Below, in pieces: positions 1 through 13,466 of a DNA stretch of 64,000 nt. Each line of letters opens with the position of its first letter. Within the stretch, counting starts at the first letter, position 1. The stretch covers positions 1 to 64,000 of the forward strand of contig NZ_PDIZ01000001.1 of assembly GCF_002563635.1 (NCBI RefSeq), given 5' to 3'. The notes under the pieces were generated by a model. It made no database searches and was not told the origin of the DNA. It saw only the letters and a program-made list of their open reading frames with translations. A program made the position numbers and the translations under genes. Source of the stretch: Bacillus sp. es.036 (GTDB lineage: Bacteria > Bacillota > Bacilli > Bacillales > Guptibacillaceae).

Positions 1-474
1 CTGACGACGTTTATCGCTATGCTTCTTTCTGTTAACACTTTCTTAAAAGGAAAGAATGAAGTAACGATCTTTCATAAGACGCTAGCCTTTTCGGTCATTA
101 TCAAAGCACTTGCTATTACGGTTATCTCGACAGGGGTTGTTCTAGTAGGGGTTTTCATTCTTGAACTTACGCAAGACTCCCCTTTTCTAGCGAATTTGTT
201 TGAAGTTGTATCGGCGTTTGGTACCGTAGGACTATCAATGGGGATAACGGGTAATCTAGATGGCATTGGGAAGCTCACGATTATTGTGATCATGATGGTA
301 GGGAAACTAGGACCCCTCACACTAGCCTTTATCTTTGCTTCTAAGAAAACACCAAAAATCAGATATCCTGAAGAAAGAAGTACTGACAGGTTAAAATGGT
401 TTCTGATTAACTTTTTTATGAATGGGCATCAGATGGTAAAGATAATAGAGATAGCAAAAAGACCGGTTACGTAA
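1..474 (+). CDS. Ktr/Trk-type potassium transporter membrane subunit, 3' end, probably frameshifted at the tail
   Basis: The reading frame is open from base 1, so the gene begins outside the window. The protein has hydrophobic segments and the last pore-loop signature of the KtrB/TrkH family (SAFGTVGLSMGIT), followed by a basic membrane-exit segment. Such subunits form the K+ or Na+-coupled K+ channel and pair with a cytoplasmic RCK subunit. Family members usually end shortly after a YPEE/YPKE motif with a V-L-x-G tail. Here the frame runs about 34 residues past KIRYPEE and its stop at 472-474 lies inside the terminator hairpin. In another frame, bases 371-394 read KKEVLTG then stop, which is the expected ending. 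A one- or two-base indel near 371-379 (an A/G-rich run) is the likely explanation, whether real or a sequence error. Confidence 0.85.
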   Translation: MTTFIAMLLSVNTFLKGKNEVTIFHKTLAFSVIIKALAITVISTGVVLVGVFILELTQDSPFLANLFEVVSAFGTVGLSMGITGNLDGIGKLTIIVIMMVGKLGPLTLAFIFASKKTPKIRYPEERSTDRLKWFLINFFMNGHQMVKIIEIAKRPVT

Positions 475-494
475 ATAGGTAAACCGGTCTTTTA
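456..494 (+). terminator. Rho-independent terminator of the potassium transporter gene
   Basis: A perfect 12-bp inverted repeat, AAAAGACCGGTT (457-468) with AACCGGTCTTTT (482-493), encloses a 13-nt loop and ends in T residues. It lies about 60 nt after the out-of-frame stop at 392-394 but overlaps the in-frame stop at 472-474, which favours the earlier stop as the native one. Confidence 0.85.
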
Positions 495-523
495 AAAAGA
501 TAGGAAAATAATTCTCGAAAACT

Positions 524-553
524 ATTGACGACATTATATCACCATGGTAAGAT
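524..553 (+). promoter_or_regulatory. rRNA operon promoter P1
   Basis: TTGACG at 524-529 and TAAGAT at 548-553 are separated by 18 nt. This is the first of two tandem sigma-A promoters upstream of the 16S gene, as is usual for Bacillus rrn operons. Confidence 0.75.
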
Positions 554-615
554 GGTTCTTGTCACTTCGAAACATTAGCAACAACTTACATACGAAAATG
601 TTTTTAAAAAAGACA

Positions 616-644
616 TTGACTAAATGAGAGATTGCTGGTAAGAT
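616..644 (+). promoter_or_regulatory. rRNA operon promoter P2
   Basis: TTGACT at 616-621 and TAAGAT at 639-644 are separated by 17 nt. The sequence after the -10 resembles that after P1 (TAAGAT, then TTGTCACT), which suggests the two promoters arose by local duplication. Confidence 0.8.
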
Positions 645-690
645 AGAAGTTGTCACTCGGGAGAAACGAACCGAGATTAATAGAATTAAA

Positions 691-725
691 TCGATCTTTG
701 AAAACTGAACGAAACGCCATGTAAG
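691..725 (+). other. rrn leader: boxA-like motif and 5' arm of the 16S processing stem
   Basis: TCGATCTTTGAAAACTGAAC at 691-710 resembles the Bacillus rrn boxA/antitermination leader. Bases 700-725 are almost fully complementary to 2359-2384 just after the 16S gene, so the precursor can form the long stem that RNase III cuts to release pre-16S RNA. Confidence 0.7.
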
Positions 726-775
726 TAGTTGTTTCTACGGAAACAAAAATTGTTTTAAAAGCTAGATTAAGCTTT

Positions 776-5551
<4,776 letters not shown>

Positions 5552-5644
5552 AAAACGAAAGTGATGTGAGCTTGTCTCACTAAACTTGATATTATTGGAA
5601 TACGTTGTGCGTGCTATCTAGTTTTCAGGGAATACCCTGTAAAG

Positions 5645-5761
<117 letters not shown>

Positions 5762-5771
5762 AAAGAAGAAA

Positions 5772-5804
5772 GGCGAGAGACCAAATGGTTTCTCGCTTTT
5801 TTTT
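5772..5804 (+). terminator. rRNA operon terminator
   Basis: GGCGAGAGACC and GGTTTCTCGC form a stem with one G-U pair around AAAT, followed by eight T residues. It lies about 10 nt after the 5S gene. Confidence 0.9.
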
Positions 5805-5852
5805 GTATGGTTTTTAGATGAGTTTTCACTAGCTCCAAGCCCTCATTCATGA

Positions 5853-5948
5853 CGTTCGCGGAATTAATCTCAAATTCGCGGAAATATCATATAAAATCGC
5901 GGAATAAATTCAACTATCGCCGAATTATCTGGAATATCGCGGGATTAT
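5853..5948. repeat. Five short TCGCGGA repeats with about 20-bp phasing
   Basis: Motifs of the form (A/T)TCGCGGA start near 5855, 5875, 5897, 5917 and 5937; the last two vary (TCGCCGA, TCGCGGG). Spacings are 20, 22, 20 and 20 bp, about two DNA turns. AT-rich spacers separate them. No gene is visible between the rrn terminator and the photolyase gene. The role is unknown. Confidence 0.6.
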
Positions 5949-6080
5949 TAACTACTTTCCACTTATTGCCCTCATATATCATGCTCAAAGAATTAACCTT
6001 AAACCTAATCATTCTTCTAACACATTAAAACTATCAACAACTCTTCACTCGACTTAAAATAAGAGAAGAGGTGAAGGAAT

Positions 6081-7493
6081 ATGAGTAAAACCGTTATTGT
6101 CTGGTTTCGTCGGGATTTTCGTTTAAACGATCATACTGCTCTTGAAAAGGCAATTTCCTATTGCGAAGAAAACGATGCAAAATGGATGGGGATTTTTCAA
6201 TTAGATCCACATTTCACGGAAAACATTGATCTTCATCATGATTATTTTTTTCAAACGGTAGCACAGTTTCAAAATAGGTGCCAAAAGGAAAATATCCCTT
6301 TCAAAATTGTTTATGGTCATCCGATTGATGTATTTGAAAAAGTAACAGACACCTTAGATGTGAAAGCCGTCTTCTTTAATGAAGACAAAGCAGGTTACGG
6401 TGCGCGTCGTGATGAAGAAGTTTGTGATTGGTTAAAGGAAAAAGAGATCGAATTTCATTTTTATCATGATTATTATTTACACGACACACCAGATGTAAGG
6501 AAACAAGATACTACGATGTACAAAGTCTTTACACCGTACTATAAGCAGTGGCGCACATTGAAGAAACCACAAGTGCTCCAGATTGATTTAAAGAAAGTTA
6601 AGAATTATGCTCTCGAGATCAGTAATTCTCTTAATTCTGATAAAGAATTTAACAACATATTAGAACAGTGTGAGCGTGAATGGAAAGCGATTGGAGAAAA
6701 GAGTGCCCATCAGCGTGCAAGGCGTTTTGTGAAAGAAAGATTAAAGGATTATGATCATCATCGTGATATTCCTTCACTCGTTGGGACAAGCAAATTATCT
6801 CCATACTTAAAAACGGGCACACTTTCTGTTCGAACACTTTTTCATATGGTAGCAGAAAATGATAATAAAGGGGCAGAAACGTTTATCCAGGAACTTGCCT
6901 GGCGGGATTTTTATGGAATGGTTCATGAGGAATTTCCTGAATTTCGAGAGCGTGAGTTTCAATCAAAATACCAAGGGATTCCATGGAATGACGATAATGA
7001 TAAATTAAACAATTGGAAAAAGGGAGAAACTGGTTTTCCAATTGTTGATGCTGGGATGAGACAATTAAATCAAGAGGGATGGATGCATAATCGACTCAGA
7101 ATGATCACTGCCTCCTTTCTTACTAAAGACTACCTTATTGATTGGAGAAGTGGTGAACGTTATTTCGAAGAAAAGCTGATTGATTATGATGAGTCTTCTA
7201 ACACTGGAGGCTGGCAGTGGGCTTCTTCCACTGGTACAGATGCCGTTCCTTATTTTCGGATTTTTAACCCTACCACGCAAGCAGAGCGTTTTGATCCGGA
7301 TGGGACTTACATTCGAAAGTACGTTCCAGAATTAAAGAACGTCCCGAGAAAATATATCCATCAACCATCGAAAATGAGCGATCAAGAGCAAAAGGAAAGT
7401 AGTTGTGTCATTGGACAAGATTATCCTCACCCAACCGTCGATCATAAAGAACAGCGTCAAAAGGTACTTAGTGTTTATAAAGAAAGAACATGA
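6081..7493 (+). CDS. phrB: Deoxyribodipyrimidine photolyase (class I CPD photolyase)
   Basis: The enzyme repairs UV-induced cyclobutane pyrimidine dimers using blue light. The 470-residue length fits the class I photolyase/cryptochrome family. The N-terminal antenna domain opens with VIVWFRRDFRLNDHTAL. The C-terminal FAD domain shows TSKLSPYLKTGTLS, the ELAWRDFYG motif, and the WMHNRLRMITASFLTKD and WQWASSTGTDAVPYFRIFNP blocks that line the FAD and substrate pocket. ATG at 6081 follows a GAGGTGAAGG ribosome binding site. The gene stands alone, downstream of the rrn operon and with its own terminator. A cryptochrome is less likely because the photolyase motifs are complete. Confidence 0.93.
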   Translation: MSKTVIVWFRRDFRLNDHTALEKAISYCEENDAKWMGIFQLDPHFTENIDLHHDYFFQTVAQFQNRCQKENIPFKIVYGHPIDVFEKVTDTLDVKAVFFNEDKAGYGARRDEEVCDWLKEKEIEFHFYHDYYLHDTPDVRKQDTTMYKVFTPYYKQWRTLKKPQVLQIDLKKVKNYALEISNSLNSDKEFNNILEQCEREWKAIGEKSAHQRARRFVKERLKDYDHHRDIPSLVGTSKLSPYLKTGTLSVRTLFHMVAENDNKGAETFIQELAWRDFYGMVHEEFPEFREREFQSKYQGIPWNDDNDKLNNWKKGETGFPIVDAGMRQLNQEGWMHNRLRMITASFLTKDYLIDWRSGERYFEEKLIDYDESSNTGGWQWASSTGTDAVPYFRIFNPTTQAERFDPDGTYIRKYVPELKNVPRKYIHQPSKMSDQEQKESSCVIGQDYPHPTVDHKEQRQKVLSVYKERT

Positions 7494-7495
7494 TG

Positions 7496-7527
7496 AGATC
7501 AGGTGCTTCTTAGCATCTGATCTTTTT
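7496..7527 (+). terminator. Terminator after the photolyase gene
   Basis: GATCAGGTGC and GCATCTGATC form a stem around TTCTTA, followed by a T tract. It begins just after the photolyase stop codon. Confidence 0.85.
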
Positions 7528-7597
7528 TTGTGGGATAAGGGGATGAGAACTGTGCATCCTAAGTGGAAGAGACTGTAACGTACGGAGATGATTACTT

Positions 7598-9088
7598 TTG
7601 AAATGGTTTAAGAGAGGTGCATCTGAAAAACCGAGTACATTAGAAGAAATGGTAAAGGATCTGAAGCAATCAATCGATTTTGTTGCTTATGAGAACAAAG
7701 AAAGTGATCAGCCTTATCGTTTAATCTACTTTGCCTCTCTTATTGATCCTGAACAGTTACATCGGGATATTTTACCTGTAATAAAGGAGTGCGAATCGAA
7801 ATCGCTTGAAGGTCTAAAAGGCATTCTTCCAATTGAGAATATTGAAATCTCATCAAAACTGTCACTCATCCAAGAACGTTTATTGGAAGGGCATGTCGCT
7901 GTTCAGCTTTCAAGGGGGCAAAAAGTACTGCTCGTTAACATTAGTCTACGTAAATCAAGGGATCTCTCTGCTCCAGAAATTGAATTTAGCGTAATGGGAC
8001 CGAAAGAAGGTTTAGTTGAGGATCTTCATACAAATATGAATTTACTTAGGCGCAGAATTCCCCATCCTAGGTTAAGGATGAAGGAAATTACAGTAGGAAC
8101 GGTCAGTAAAACAAAGGTTGTAGTCGCTTTTATAGAAGGTGTTGCAAGTGAGCAAAATATCAACACAGTTATGCAGCGTCTGGAAGATCTTGATTTTGAT
8201 ATTATTTCTGATTCTTCTTTTATTGGTCAGATGTTAGAAGATAACTCGTTCTCAGTTTTTCCACAAATGATTGATACTGAAAGAACCGATCGGATTACGG
8301 GGCATATGAATTTTGGTGCTTTTGCAATCTTAACAGAAGGGTCTTCTAATGCTTTAATTGGTCCGATAAACTTTGGCCAATTGTTAGTTTCGTTTGAAGA
8401 TTATTATCTAGGTTGGAATATTGCTTCTTTTTTCCGTATTGTTCGAATGATTGCGATCTTGGCATCTATTATTGCAACCCCATTGTACGTTGCCGTATTA
8501 ACGTATCATTATGAATTATTTCCATCTAAGCTATTAGCAACGTTAATTTCTTCAAGAAGTGACATTCCTTTTTCACCAGTTATTGAAGTGTTTTTTCTTG
8601 AAGTCACGATTGATTTATTACGGGAAGCTGGAGCAAGAATGCCGACAAAAGTTGGTCAAACACTTGGTATCGTTGGTGGTATTGTCATCGGAACGGCTGC
8701 AGTAGAAGCTTCCCTTACAAGTAATATCCTTCTAATATTAGTTGCGTTGTCAGCGCTAGCATCCTTTACAACGCCTGTTTACCGCATGACAAATACCATT
8801 CGGTTTTTGCGCTATCCTTTGATTGTGTTCGCTCAATTTCTAGGTTTGATCGGTGTCGCGCTATTTGGCTTATTTATTTTGACACATATGATTCGCTTAA
8901 CGTCATTTGGAAATCCGTATCTGGCGCCATTATATCCGCCAAGAATAAAAGATTGGTCTGACTCTTTCTTCCGTTTGCCTTATGTGATGCAAAAAAACAG
9001 GTTTCAATTTTTTCGAGGAAACCAATCAACACGCTTTAAGGATAAGAAAAAAAAGTCAAAGCATTCGTTGGACTTTGATGAGCAGTAG
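7598..9088 (+). CDS. Spore germination receptor A subunit (GerAA family)
   Basis: GerA-type receptors sit in the spore inner membrane and trigger germination when small nutrients bind. This 496-residue protein has the A-subunit layout: a hydrophilic N-terminal part of about 270 residues, then several membrane helices from about residue 285 to 450, and a basic tail. Family motifs include TDRITG and the EASLTSNILL segment. Translation is placed at TTG 7598, after a GGAG at about 7584. It is the first gene of an A-B-C operon, with 12 nt to the B-subunit start. The germinant is not predictable from sequence. Confidence 0.92.
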   Translation: MKWFKRGASEKPSTLEEMVKDLKQSIDFVAYENKESDQPYRLIYFASLIDPEQLHRDILPVIKECESKSLEGLKGILPIENIEISSKLSLIQERLLEGHVAVQLSRGQKVLLVNISLRKSRDLSAPEIEFSVMGPKEGLVEDLHTNMNLLRRRIPHPRLRMKEITVGTVSKTKVVVAFIEGVASEQNINTVMQRLEDLDFDIISDSSFIGQMLEDNSFSVFPQMIDTERTDRITGHMNFGAFAILTEGSSNALIGPINFGQLLVSFEDYYLGWNIASFFRIVRMIAILASIIATPLYVAVLTYHYELFPSKLLATLISSRSDIPFSPVIEVFFLEVTIDLLREAGARMPTKVGQTLGIVGGIVIGTAAVEASLTSNILLILVALSALASFTTPVYRMTNTIRFLRYPLIVFAQFLGLIGVALFGLFILTHMIRLTSFGNPYLAPLYPPRIKDWSDSFFRLPYVMQKNRFQFFRGNQSTRFKDKKKKSKHSLDFDEQ

Positions 9089-9100
9089 AGGGTGAGTTGT

Positions 9101-10189
9101 ATGGAGCAGAATCGCAAAGATCTTCTAATTTCACCATTCCTAATCATGTTTATTATTCATAGTAATCAAGTGGGAGTCGGGATATTAGGATTTCCGAGGT
9201 ATATTGCGGCTTATACAGGGCATGATGCCTGGATTGTCGTGGTTATAACGGGGGTCATTTTTCATGTTTTTATATGGATGATGTACCGTGTTCTTAGTGA
9301 TGGCTCGTTCGATATTATCGACCTTCATAATAAATGGTTTGGGAAATGGATTGGCTCCGTATTTAACATTGCTCTCATGATGTACTTACTATTAGGTACG
9401 ATTGTCATACTACGCACGTTTATAGAAGTGATTCAGGCTTGGATGTTTCCTGAGTTAGCGACATGGATCCCAGTGGCGATGTATCTTTTGTTAACGTATT
9501 ACGTCCTAGCAGGAGGGTTTCGTACTGTCGCAGGTATTTGTTTTTTTGGTGTGATTATTCCGATTTGGTTAGTATTTACGGTAACTGCTCCTATCAAATT
9601 TTCTACCTTTAGTAATTTACTGCCAATCATGGATCATTCCTTAAAGGAGTTTGCTCTTGGAACAAGGCAAATGACGCTCAGTTATGTAGGGGTTGATATT
9701 TTATTACTGGCCTACCCCTTTTTGAAAAATCCGAAAAGCTCGCGTATATGGGCACATATGGGCGTACTACTAACAACCTTGGTTTATACGATGGTGATGA
9801 TCGTTTCATTAGCATTTTATAGCGAGGGGCAACTTCAACAGTCCATTTGGTCAACGTTAATCGCCTGGAAAGTAGTGGAGCTTCCTTTTGTGGAGCGATT
9901 TGAGTATATCGGTATTACTTTCTGGTGTTTTGTTGTTTTTCCAAACATTTGTCTTACCATGTGGGGAGCCAGTCGTGTTGGTAAAAAAGTGCTTCATATA
10001 AAGCAGAAGTACTTTATTTTTATTCTTATCACATTTGTATTTATCGCATGTGTAATGGTTGTCAATCGCGATCAAGTTGACTATCTAAATACGCTAACCT
10101 CTATAATAGGGACTTATGTGTACTACTTTTATATCCCATTTATTTTCCTATACAGTACGATTTGGAGAAGGGTGACAAGGCGAATATGA
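9101..10189 (+). CDS. Spore germination receptor B subunit (GerAB family, APC-type transporter fold)
   Basis: The 362-residue protein is almost wholly hydrophobic, with about ten membrane helices, and belongs to the GerAB/amino acid-permease-like family that forms the germinant-binding subunit. ATG 9101 is preferred over GTG 9092 because AGAGGGTGAG lies 5 nt upstream of the ATG. The early segment SNQVGVGILGFPRYIA matches the family pattern. The C-subunit start overlaps the stop codon by 4 nt, which implies translational coupling. Confidence 0.92.
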   Translation: MEQNRKDLLISPFLIMFIIHSNQVGVGILGFPRYIAAYTGHDAWIVVVITGVIFHVFIWMMYRVLSDGSFDIIDLHNKWFGKWIGSVFNIALMMYLLLGTIVILRTFIEVIQAWMFPELATWIPVAMYLLLTYYVLAGGFRTVAGICFFGVIIPIWLVFTVTAPIKFSTFSNLLPIMDHSLKEFALGTRQMTLSYVGVDILLLAYPFLKNPKSSRIWAHMGVLLTTLVYTMVMIVSLAFYSEGQLQQSIWSTLIAWKVVELPFVERFEYIGITFWCFVVFPNICLTMWGASRVGKKVLHIKQKYFIFILITFVFIACVMVVNRDQVDYLNTLTSIIGTYVYYFYIPFIFLYSTIWRRVTRRI

Positions 10190-11250
10190 AATATGTGTGT
10201 AGCTTACTCCTATTTTGTTTTCTACTTACGGGGTGTGTGGCGGAAGAAATTATTGATGAAGTTCCCATTCTGTTTATTGTAGGATATGACCAGGGAGAAG
10301 ATGGAAAGATAAAAGGAACGATCTCCCTACAAACATTTGATCCCAATCAAGAGGTAGAAACGAGAGCTTTTGAAGCGGAAGCTTATACGAGTAAAGGGCT
10401 TAGGAATCAATTAAGCGGACTTCCTAAGCCAATTTCGATTGGAAAAATGGCTGTTTTGCTATTTAGTGAAGATATGGCGGAAGAAGGAATTATTGATATT
10501 CTAGATAGTTTCTTGAGAGACCCTGCAGCAGGCCGATTGATTTATGTTGGGGTTGTAGAGGGAAGTGCAAGTGAATTAATTAAAAATGAATTTCAATATT
10601 TGCAAGGAATCGGTCCATTTTTACAGAATCTTATTAAGCAATCAGTTGAGTATGGGAATATGCCACAAAATAATATTCATTTATTCGATTACAAATATTA
10701 TGGTGATGGAATGGATCCGGTTACTCCTATTCTGAGGATGGAAGAAACTGAGGTTAAAATTAAAGGTCTTGCTTTGTTTGATGATGATAAAATGGTAGGT
10801 AAGCTTAACCTAGATGAAATGTTTATATTTGCTTTGATTAATAAAAGTTTCAGCGCAGGGTTATATGAATTAGAGCTTCCTGATGGCGAGTACGCAAACT
10901 TACAAAAAATAAAATCAAAGGTAAAATATAAAGTAGAAAACGGGAATACAGATCCTTCACTAAACATATCAGTTAAGTTAAATGGCAATATAGTAGAATA
11001 TACCGGTGAAAAGTTAACAAAGCAAAAGAAGACAGAAATCGCACAAACATTCGAAAAGAAAGTAGAAGCGCAGGGACTTGACATGATAGCTCAATTTCAA
11101 AAGTTAGGAATTGATCCTTTCTCCATAGGTGACCATGCCCGAAGTCAAACAAGAAACTTTGATTTTAAAAAATGGGATGAACGTTATCCGAATCTTCCTG
11201 TTACGATTGATGTAAAAGTGAACATTGGAGAATCAGGTATCATTGACTAA
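10186..11250 (+). CDS. Spore germination receptor C subunit lipoprotein (GerAC family)
   Basis: The protein starts MKYVCSLLLFCFLLTGC, a lipoprotein signal with an LTGC lipobox, so the mature chain is anchored at a diacylglycerol-modified cysteine on the outer face of the spore inner membrane. At 354 residues it is normal for GerAC. ATG 10186 overlaps the gerAB stop as ATGA; an in-frame TTG at 10162 would put extra residues before the signal peptide and is rejected. It closes the operon. Confidence 0.92.
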   Translation: MKYVCSLLLFCFLLTGCVAEEIIDEVPILFIVGYDQGEDGKIKGTISLQTFDPNQEVETRAFEAEAYTSKGLRNQLSGLPKPISIGKMAVLLFSEDMAEEGIIDILDSFLRDPAAGRLIYVGVVEGSASELIKNEFQYLQGIGPFLQNLIKQSVEYGNMPQNNIHLFDYKYYGDGMDPVTPILRMEETEVKIKGLALFDDDKMVGKLNLDEMFIFALINKSFSAGLYELELPDGEYANLQKIKSKVKYKVENGNTDPSLNISVKLNGNIVEYTGEKLTKQKKTEIAQTFEKKVEAQGLDMIAQFQKLGIDPFSIGDHARSQTRNFDFKKWDERYPNLPVTIDVKVNIGESGIID

Positions 11251-11269
11251 GGAAGGGTGTGGAAGGCCC

Positions 11270-11332
11270 ATGAGCAATTACACCAATTCGAGTGATAGCA
11301 AAAACCGTTTTAAAAATCGATTCGATTTTTAA
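11270..11332 (+). CDS. Possible 20-residue leader ORF running into a terminator
   Basis: An ORF with GGAAGG 3 nt upstream (and GGAAGGGTG further up) starts 19 nt after gerAC and encodes [20 protein letters not shown]. Its last eleven codons cover the 5' arm, the loop and half of the 3' arm of the following terminator. A ribosome translating it would melt the hairpin. It has no recognisable homology. It could be a regulatory leader for hutH, a vestige of a gerD-type fourth subunit, or chance. Confidence 0.3.
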   Translation: MSNYTNSSDSKNRFKNRFDF

Positions 11333-11346
11333 AACGGTTTTTTTCA
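11300..11346 (+). terminator. Strong terminator or attenuator between gerAC and hutH
   Basis: AAAACCGTTTTAAAAATCGA (11301-11320) is followed by its exact reverse complement at 11322-11341, then a T tract. Only 41 nt separate the T tract from the hutH start, so hutH is served either by a very close promoter or by readthrough. Confidence 0.85.
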
Positions 11347-11387
11347 TGGACCTTTACTTAGATAATAAGGTAGAGGAGTGGGCGAAT

Positions 11388-12899
11388 ATGATTCTTCTAG
11401 ATGGCAATCGTTTATCACTTGCGCAATTAAGAGAACTTTTATATAACGGTGAACGAGCTGATTGTTCATATAAAAGCTTACAGAGGGTAGATGAGAGTAG
11501 AGAAGCAGTGGAAACAATAGTGGCGAACGGCAAAACGGTGTATGGTATTACGACTGGATTTGGTAAGTTAAGCGATGTTCATATCCCTTCTTCAGATGTT
11601 GATCAGCTACAGTTAAATCTTATTTATTCGCATGCGTGCGGAGTAGGAGACCCGTTTCCACCGATTGTCTCAAAAGCGATGCTATTGCTTCGTGCAAATG
11701 CTTTGCTAAAAGGCTTTTCAGGTATTAGACGTGAAGTCATTGAACGCCTGATTTTGTACGCGAATGAGGATATTCTTCCCGTCGTACCTCAACAGGGTTC
11801 CCTTGGGGCTAGTGGTGATCTTGCTCCGTTAGCTCATCTCGCCTTGCCGTTACTAGGAGAAGGAGAAGTGGTTTACCGGGGAAAACGCGAAAAAGCAAAC
11901 GTTCCGTTAAAGGTGAAAGGAATTCAACCAATACAGTTAACAGCAAAAGAAGGTCTTGCCTTAATTAATGGTACTCAAGCGATGACGGCTATGGGAGCTG
12001 TTACTTATCTAGAAGCCGAGAAACTTGCCTATGAAGCCGATGGTATTTCAGCGCTAACATTAGAAGGATTACGAGCGATTACAGATGCTTTTGATGAAAG
12101 AATCCACTTGGCAAGAGGATATCCTGAGCAAATGGATGTAGCAAGAAGGTTAAGAAAACTTTTAAAAGGCAGTCGACTAACGACTAAACAGGGTGAAGTT
12201 AGGGTGCAAGACGCTTACTCTATTCGCTGTATCCCTCAAGTTCACGGTGCGTCCTGGCAGGCGCTGGGTTATGTGAAAGAAAAGCTCGAAATCGAGATGA
12301 ATGCGGCAACAGATAACCCACTTATTTTTGATGGAGGGGCGAAAGTTCTATCTGGTGGGAATTTTCATGGTCAGCCAATCGCACTGGCGATGGACTTTCT
12401 TTCCATTGCCATGGCTGAGTTTGGTAGTATCTCAGAACGACGCATTGAGCGGCTTGTTAATCCGCAATTAAATGATTTACCTGCATTTCTAAGCCCAGAG
12501 CCGGGGCTCCAATCAGGTGCTATGATCATGCAATATGCGGCTGCTTCCCTTGTCTCCGAGAATAAAACGTTAGCACATCCTGCTTCAGTTGATTCGATCC
12601 CCTCTTCAGCTAATCAAGAGGATCATGTTAGTATGGGAACGATTGGAGCTCGTCATGCGTCGCAAATTACGACAAACGTTAGAAGGATTCTCGCCATTGA
12701 AGCCATTTGTGCCATGCAGGGGATTGCATACCGAGGTGAAGACCAACTCTCTCCTGAAACGAAACGAATTTACCAGGCGGGTAGACAGATTGTTAAAATA
12801 ATTGATTGTGATCGTATTTTTTCATATGATATTGAGCGTTTCACAGAGTGGTTGAAAAACGAGAATGAGATTACGAATATTGTGCTAGGATTAAAGTAG
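11388..12899 (+). CDS. hutH: Histidine ammonia-lyase
   Basis: The enzyme deaminates L-histidine to trans-urocanate, the first step of histidine use. The 503-residue chain carries [14 protein letters not shown], whose Ala-Ser-Gly (residues 141-143) forms the MIO cofactor. It also has VYGITTGFG near residue 52 and the downstream QDAYSIRC and [12 protein letters not shown] motifs. ATG 11388 follows AGAGGAG; an upstream in-frame start would lie inside the terminator. No hutU, hutI, hutG or hutP is visible nearby, so the rest of the pathway must be elsewhere or hutH acts alone. Confidence 0.94.
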   Translation: MILLDGNRLSLAQLRELLYNGERADCSYKSLQRVDESREAVETIVANGKTVYGITTGFGKLSDVHIPSSDVDQLQLNLIYSHACGVGDPFPPIVSKAMLLLRANALLKGFSGIRREVIERLILYANEDILPVVPQQGSLGASGDLAPLAHLALPLLGEGEVVYRGKREKANVPLKVKGIQPIQLTAKEGLALINGTQAMTAMGAVTYLEAEKLAYEADGISALTLEGLRAITDAFDERIHLARGYPEQMDVARRLRKLLKGSRLTTKQGEVRVQDAYSIRCIPQVHGASWQALGYVKEKLEIEMNAATDNPLIFDGGAKVLSGGNFHGQPIALAMDFLSIAMAEFGSISERRIERLVNPQLNDLPAFLSPEPGLQSGAMIMQYAAASLVSENKTLAHPASVDSIPSSANQEDHVSMGTIGARHASQITTNVRRILAIEAICAMQGIAYRGEDQLSPETKRIYQAGRQIVKIIDCDRIFSYDIERFTEWLKNENEITNIVLGLK

Positions 12900-12971
12900 A
12901 TTTGAGTGAAATGAAATAAAGCAATAAGAATGATATAGTAGATGAAATAGATACAATCAGGGGGCCTTTCC

Positions 12972-13466
12972 ATGAATGAAAAAGAAATCGAAATTCTTGA
13001 GATTTTAGAAGAAAATGCGCGTATTCCAATGGATGTGCTAGCCGATATGGTTGAAATGTCGGTTGAAGAAGTAGAGAAAACAATCAAGAGACTTGAAGAG
13101 CAAAACATTATTTTGAATTATTCGTCTGTCATCAACTGGGATAAGACATCTGGAGTAGATGGAGTTGCAGCCATGATTGATGTGAAAGTAACACCAAAAC
13201 GAGACGTTGGCTTTGATGAAATCGCTGAACGAATTTATCGTTTTCCAGAAGTGAAAGCTGTTTACCTGATGTCAGGTGCGTTCGATTTATCTGTACAGAT
13301 CGAAGGTAAAACAATGAAAGAAGTGGCCTTTTTTGTCTCAAATAAGCTATCGACGCTCGATTCAGTTCTTTCGACAACAACGCATTTTCTGCTAAAGAAA
13401 TATAAACATGACGGTGTCATCTTTGAACCCGAAAAGAAAGATAAGCGGATTGTGGTGTCGCCATGA
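12972..13466 (+). CDS. alaR: Lrp/AsnC-family transcriptional regulator, AlaR-like
   Basis: The 164-residue protein has an N-terminal winged HTH (about residues 3-50, ending in an EEVEKTIKRLEEQNII segment) and a C-terminal RAM/ligand-binding domain (about 65-145). It overlaps the aminotransferase start by ATGA, the arrangement of B. subtilis alaR-alaT (yugG-yugH), where the regulator controls alanine synthesis. ATG 12972 follows a GGGGG ribosome binding site. The symbol is assigned by context and similarity of layout. Confidence 0.85.
   Translation: MNEKEIEILEILEENARIPMDVLADMVEMSVEEVEKTIKRLEEQNIILNYSSVINWDKTSGVDGVAAMIDVKVTPKRDVGFDEIAERIYRFPEVKAVYLMSGAFDLSVQIEGKTMKEVAFFVSNKLSTLDSVLSTTTHFLLKKYKHDGVIFEPEKKDKRIVVSP

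Noticed and set aside
5853-5948. CRISPR array
   Set aside because: The repeats are 7-8 bp with 12-14 bp spacers, far too short for CRISPR, and no cas gene is near.
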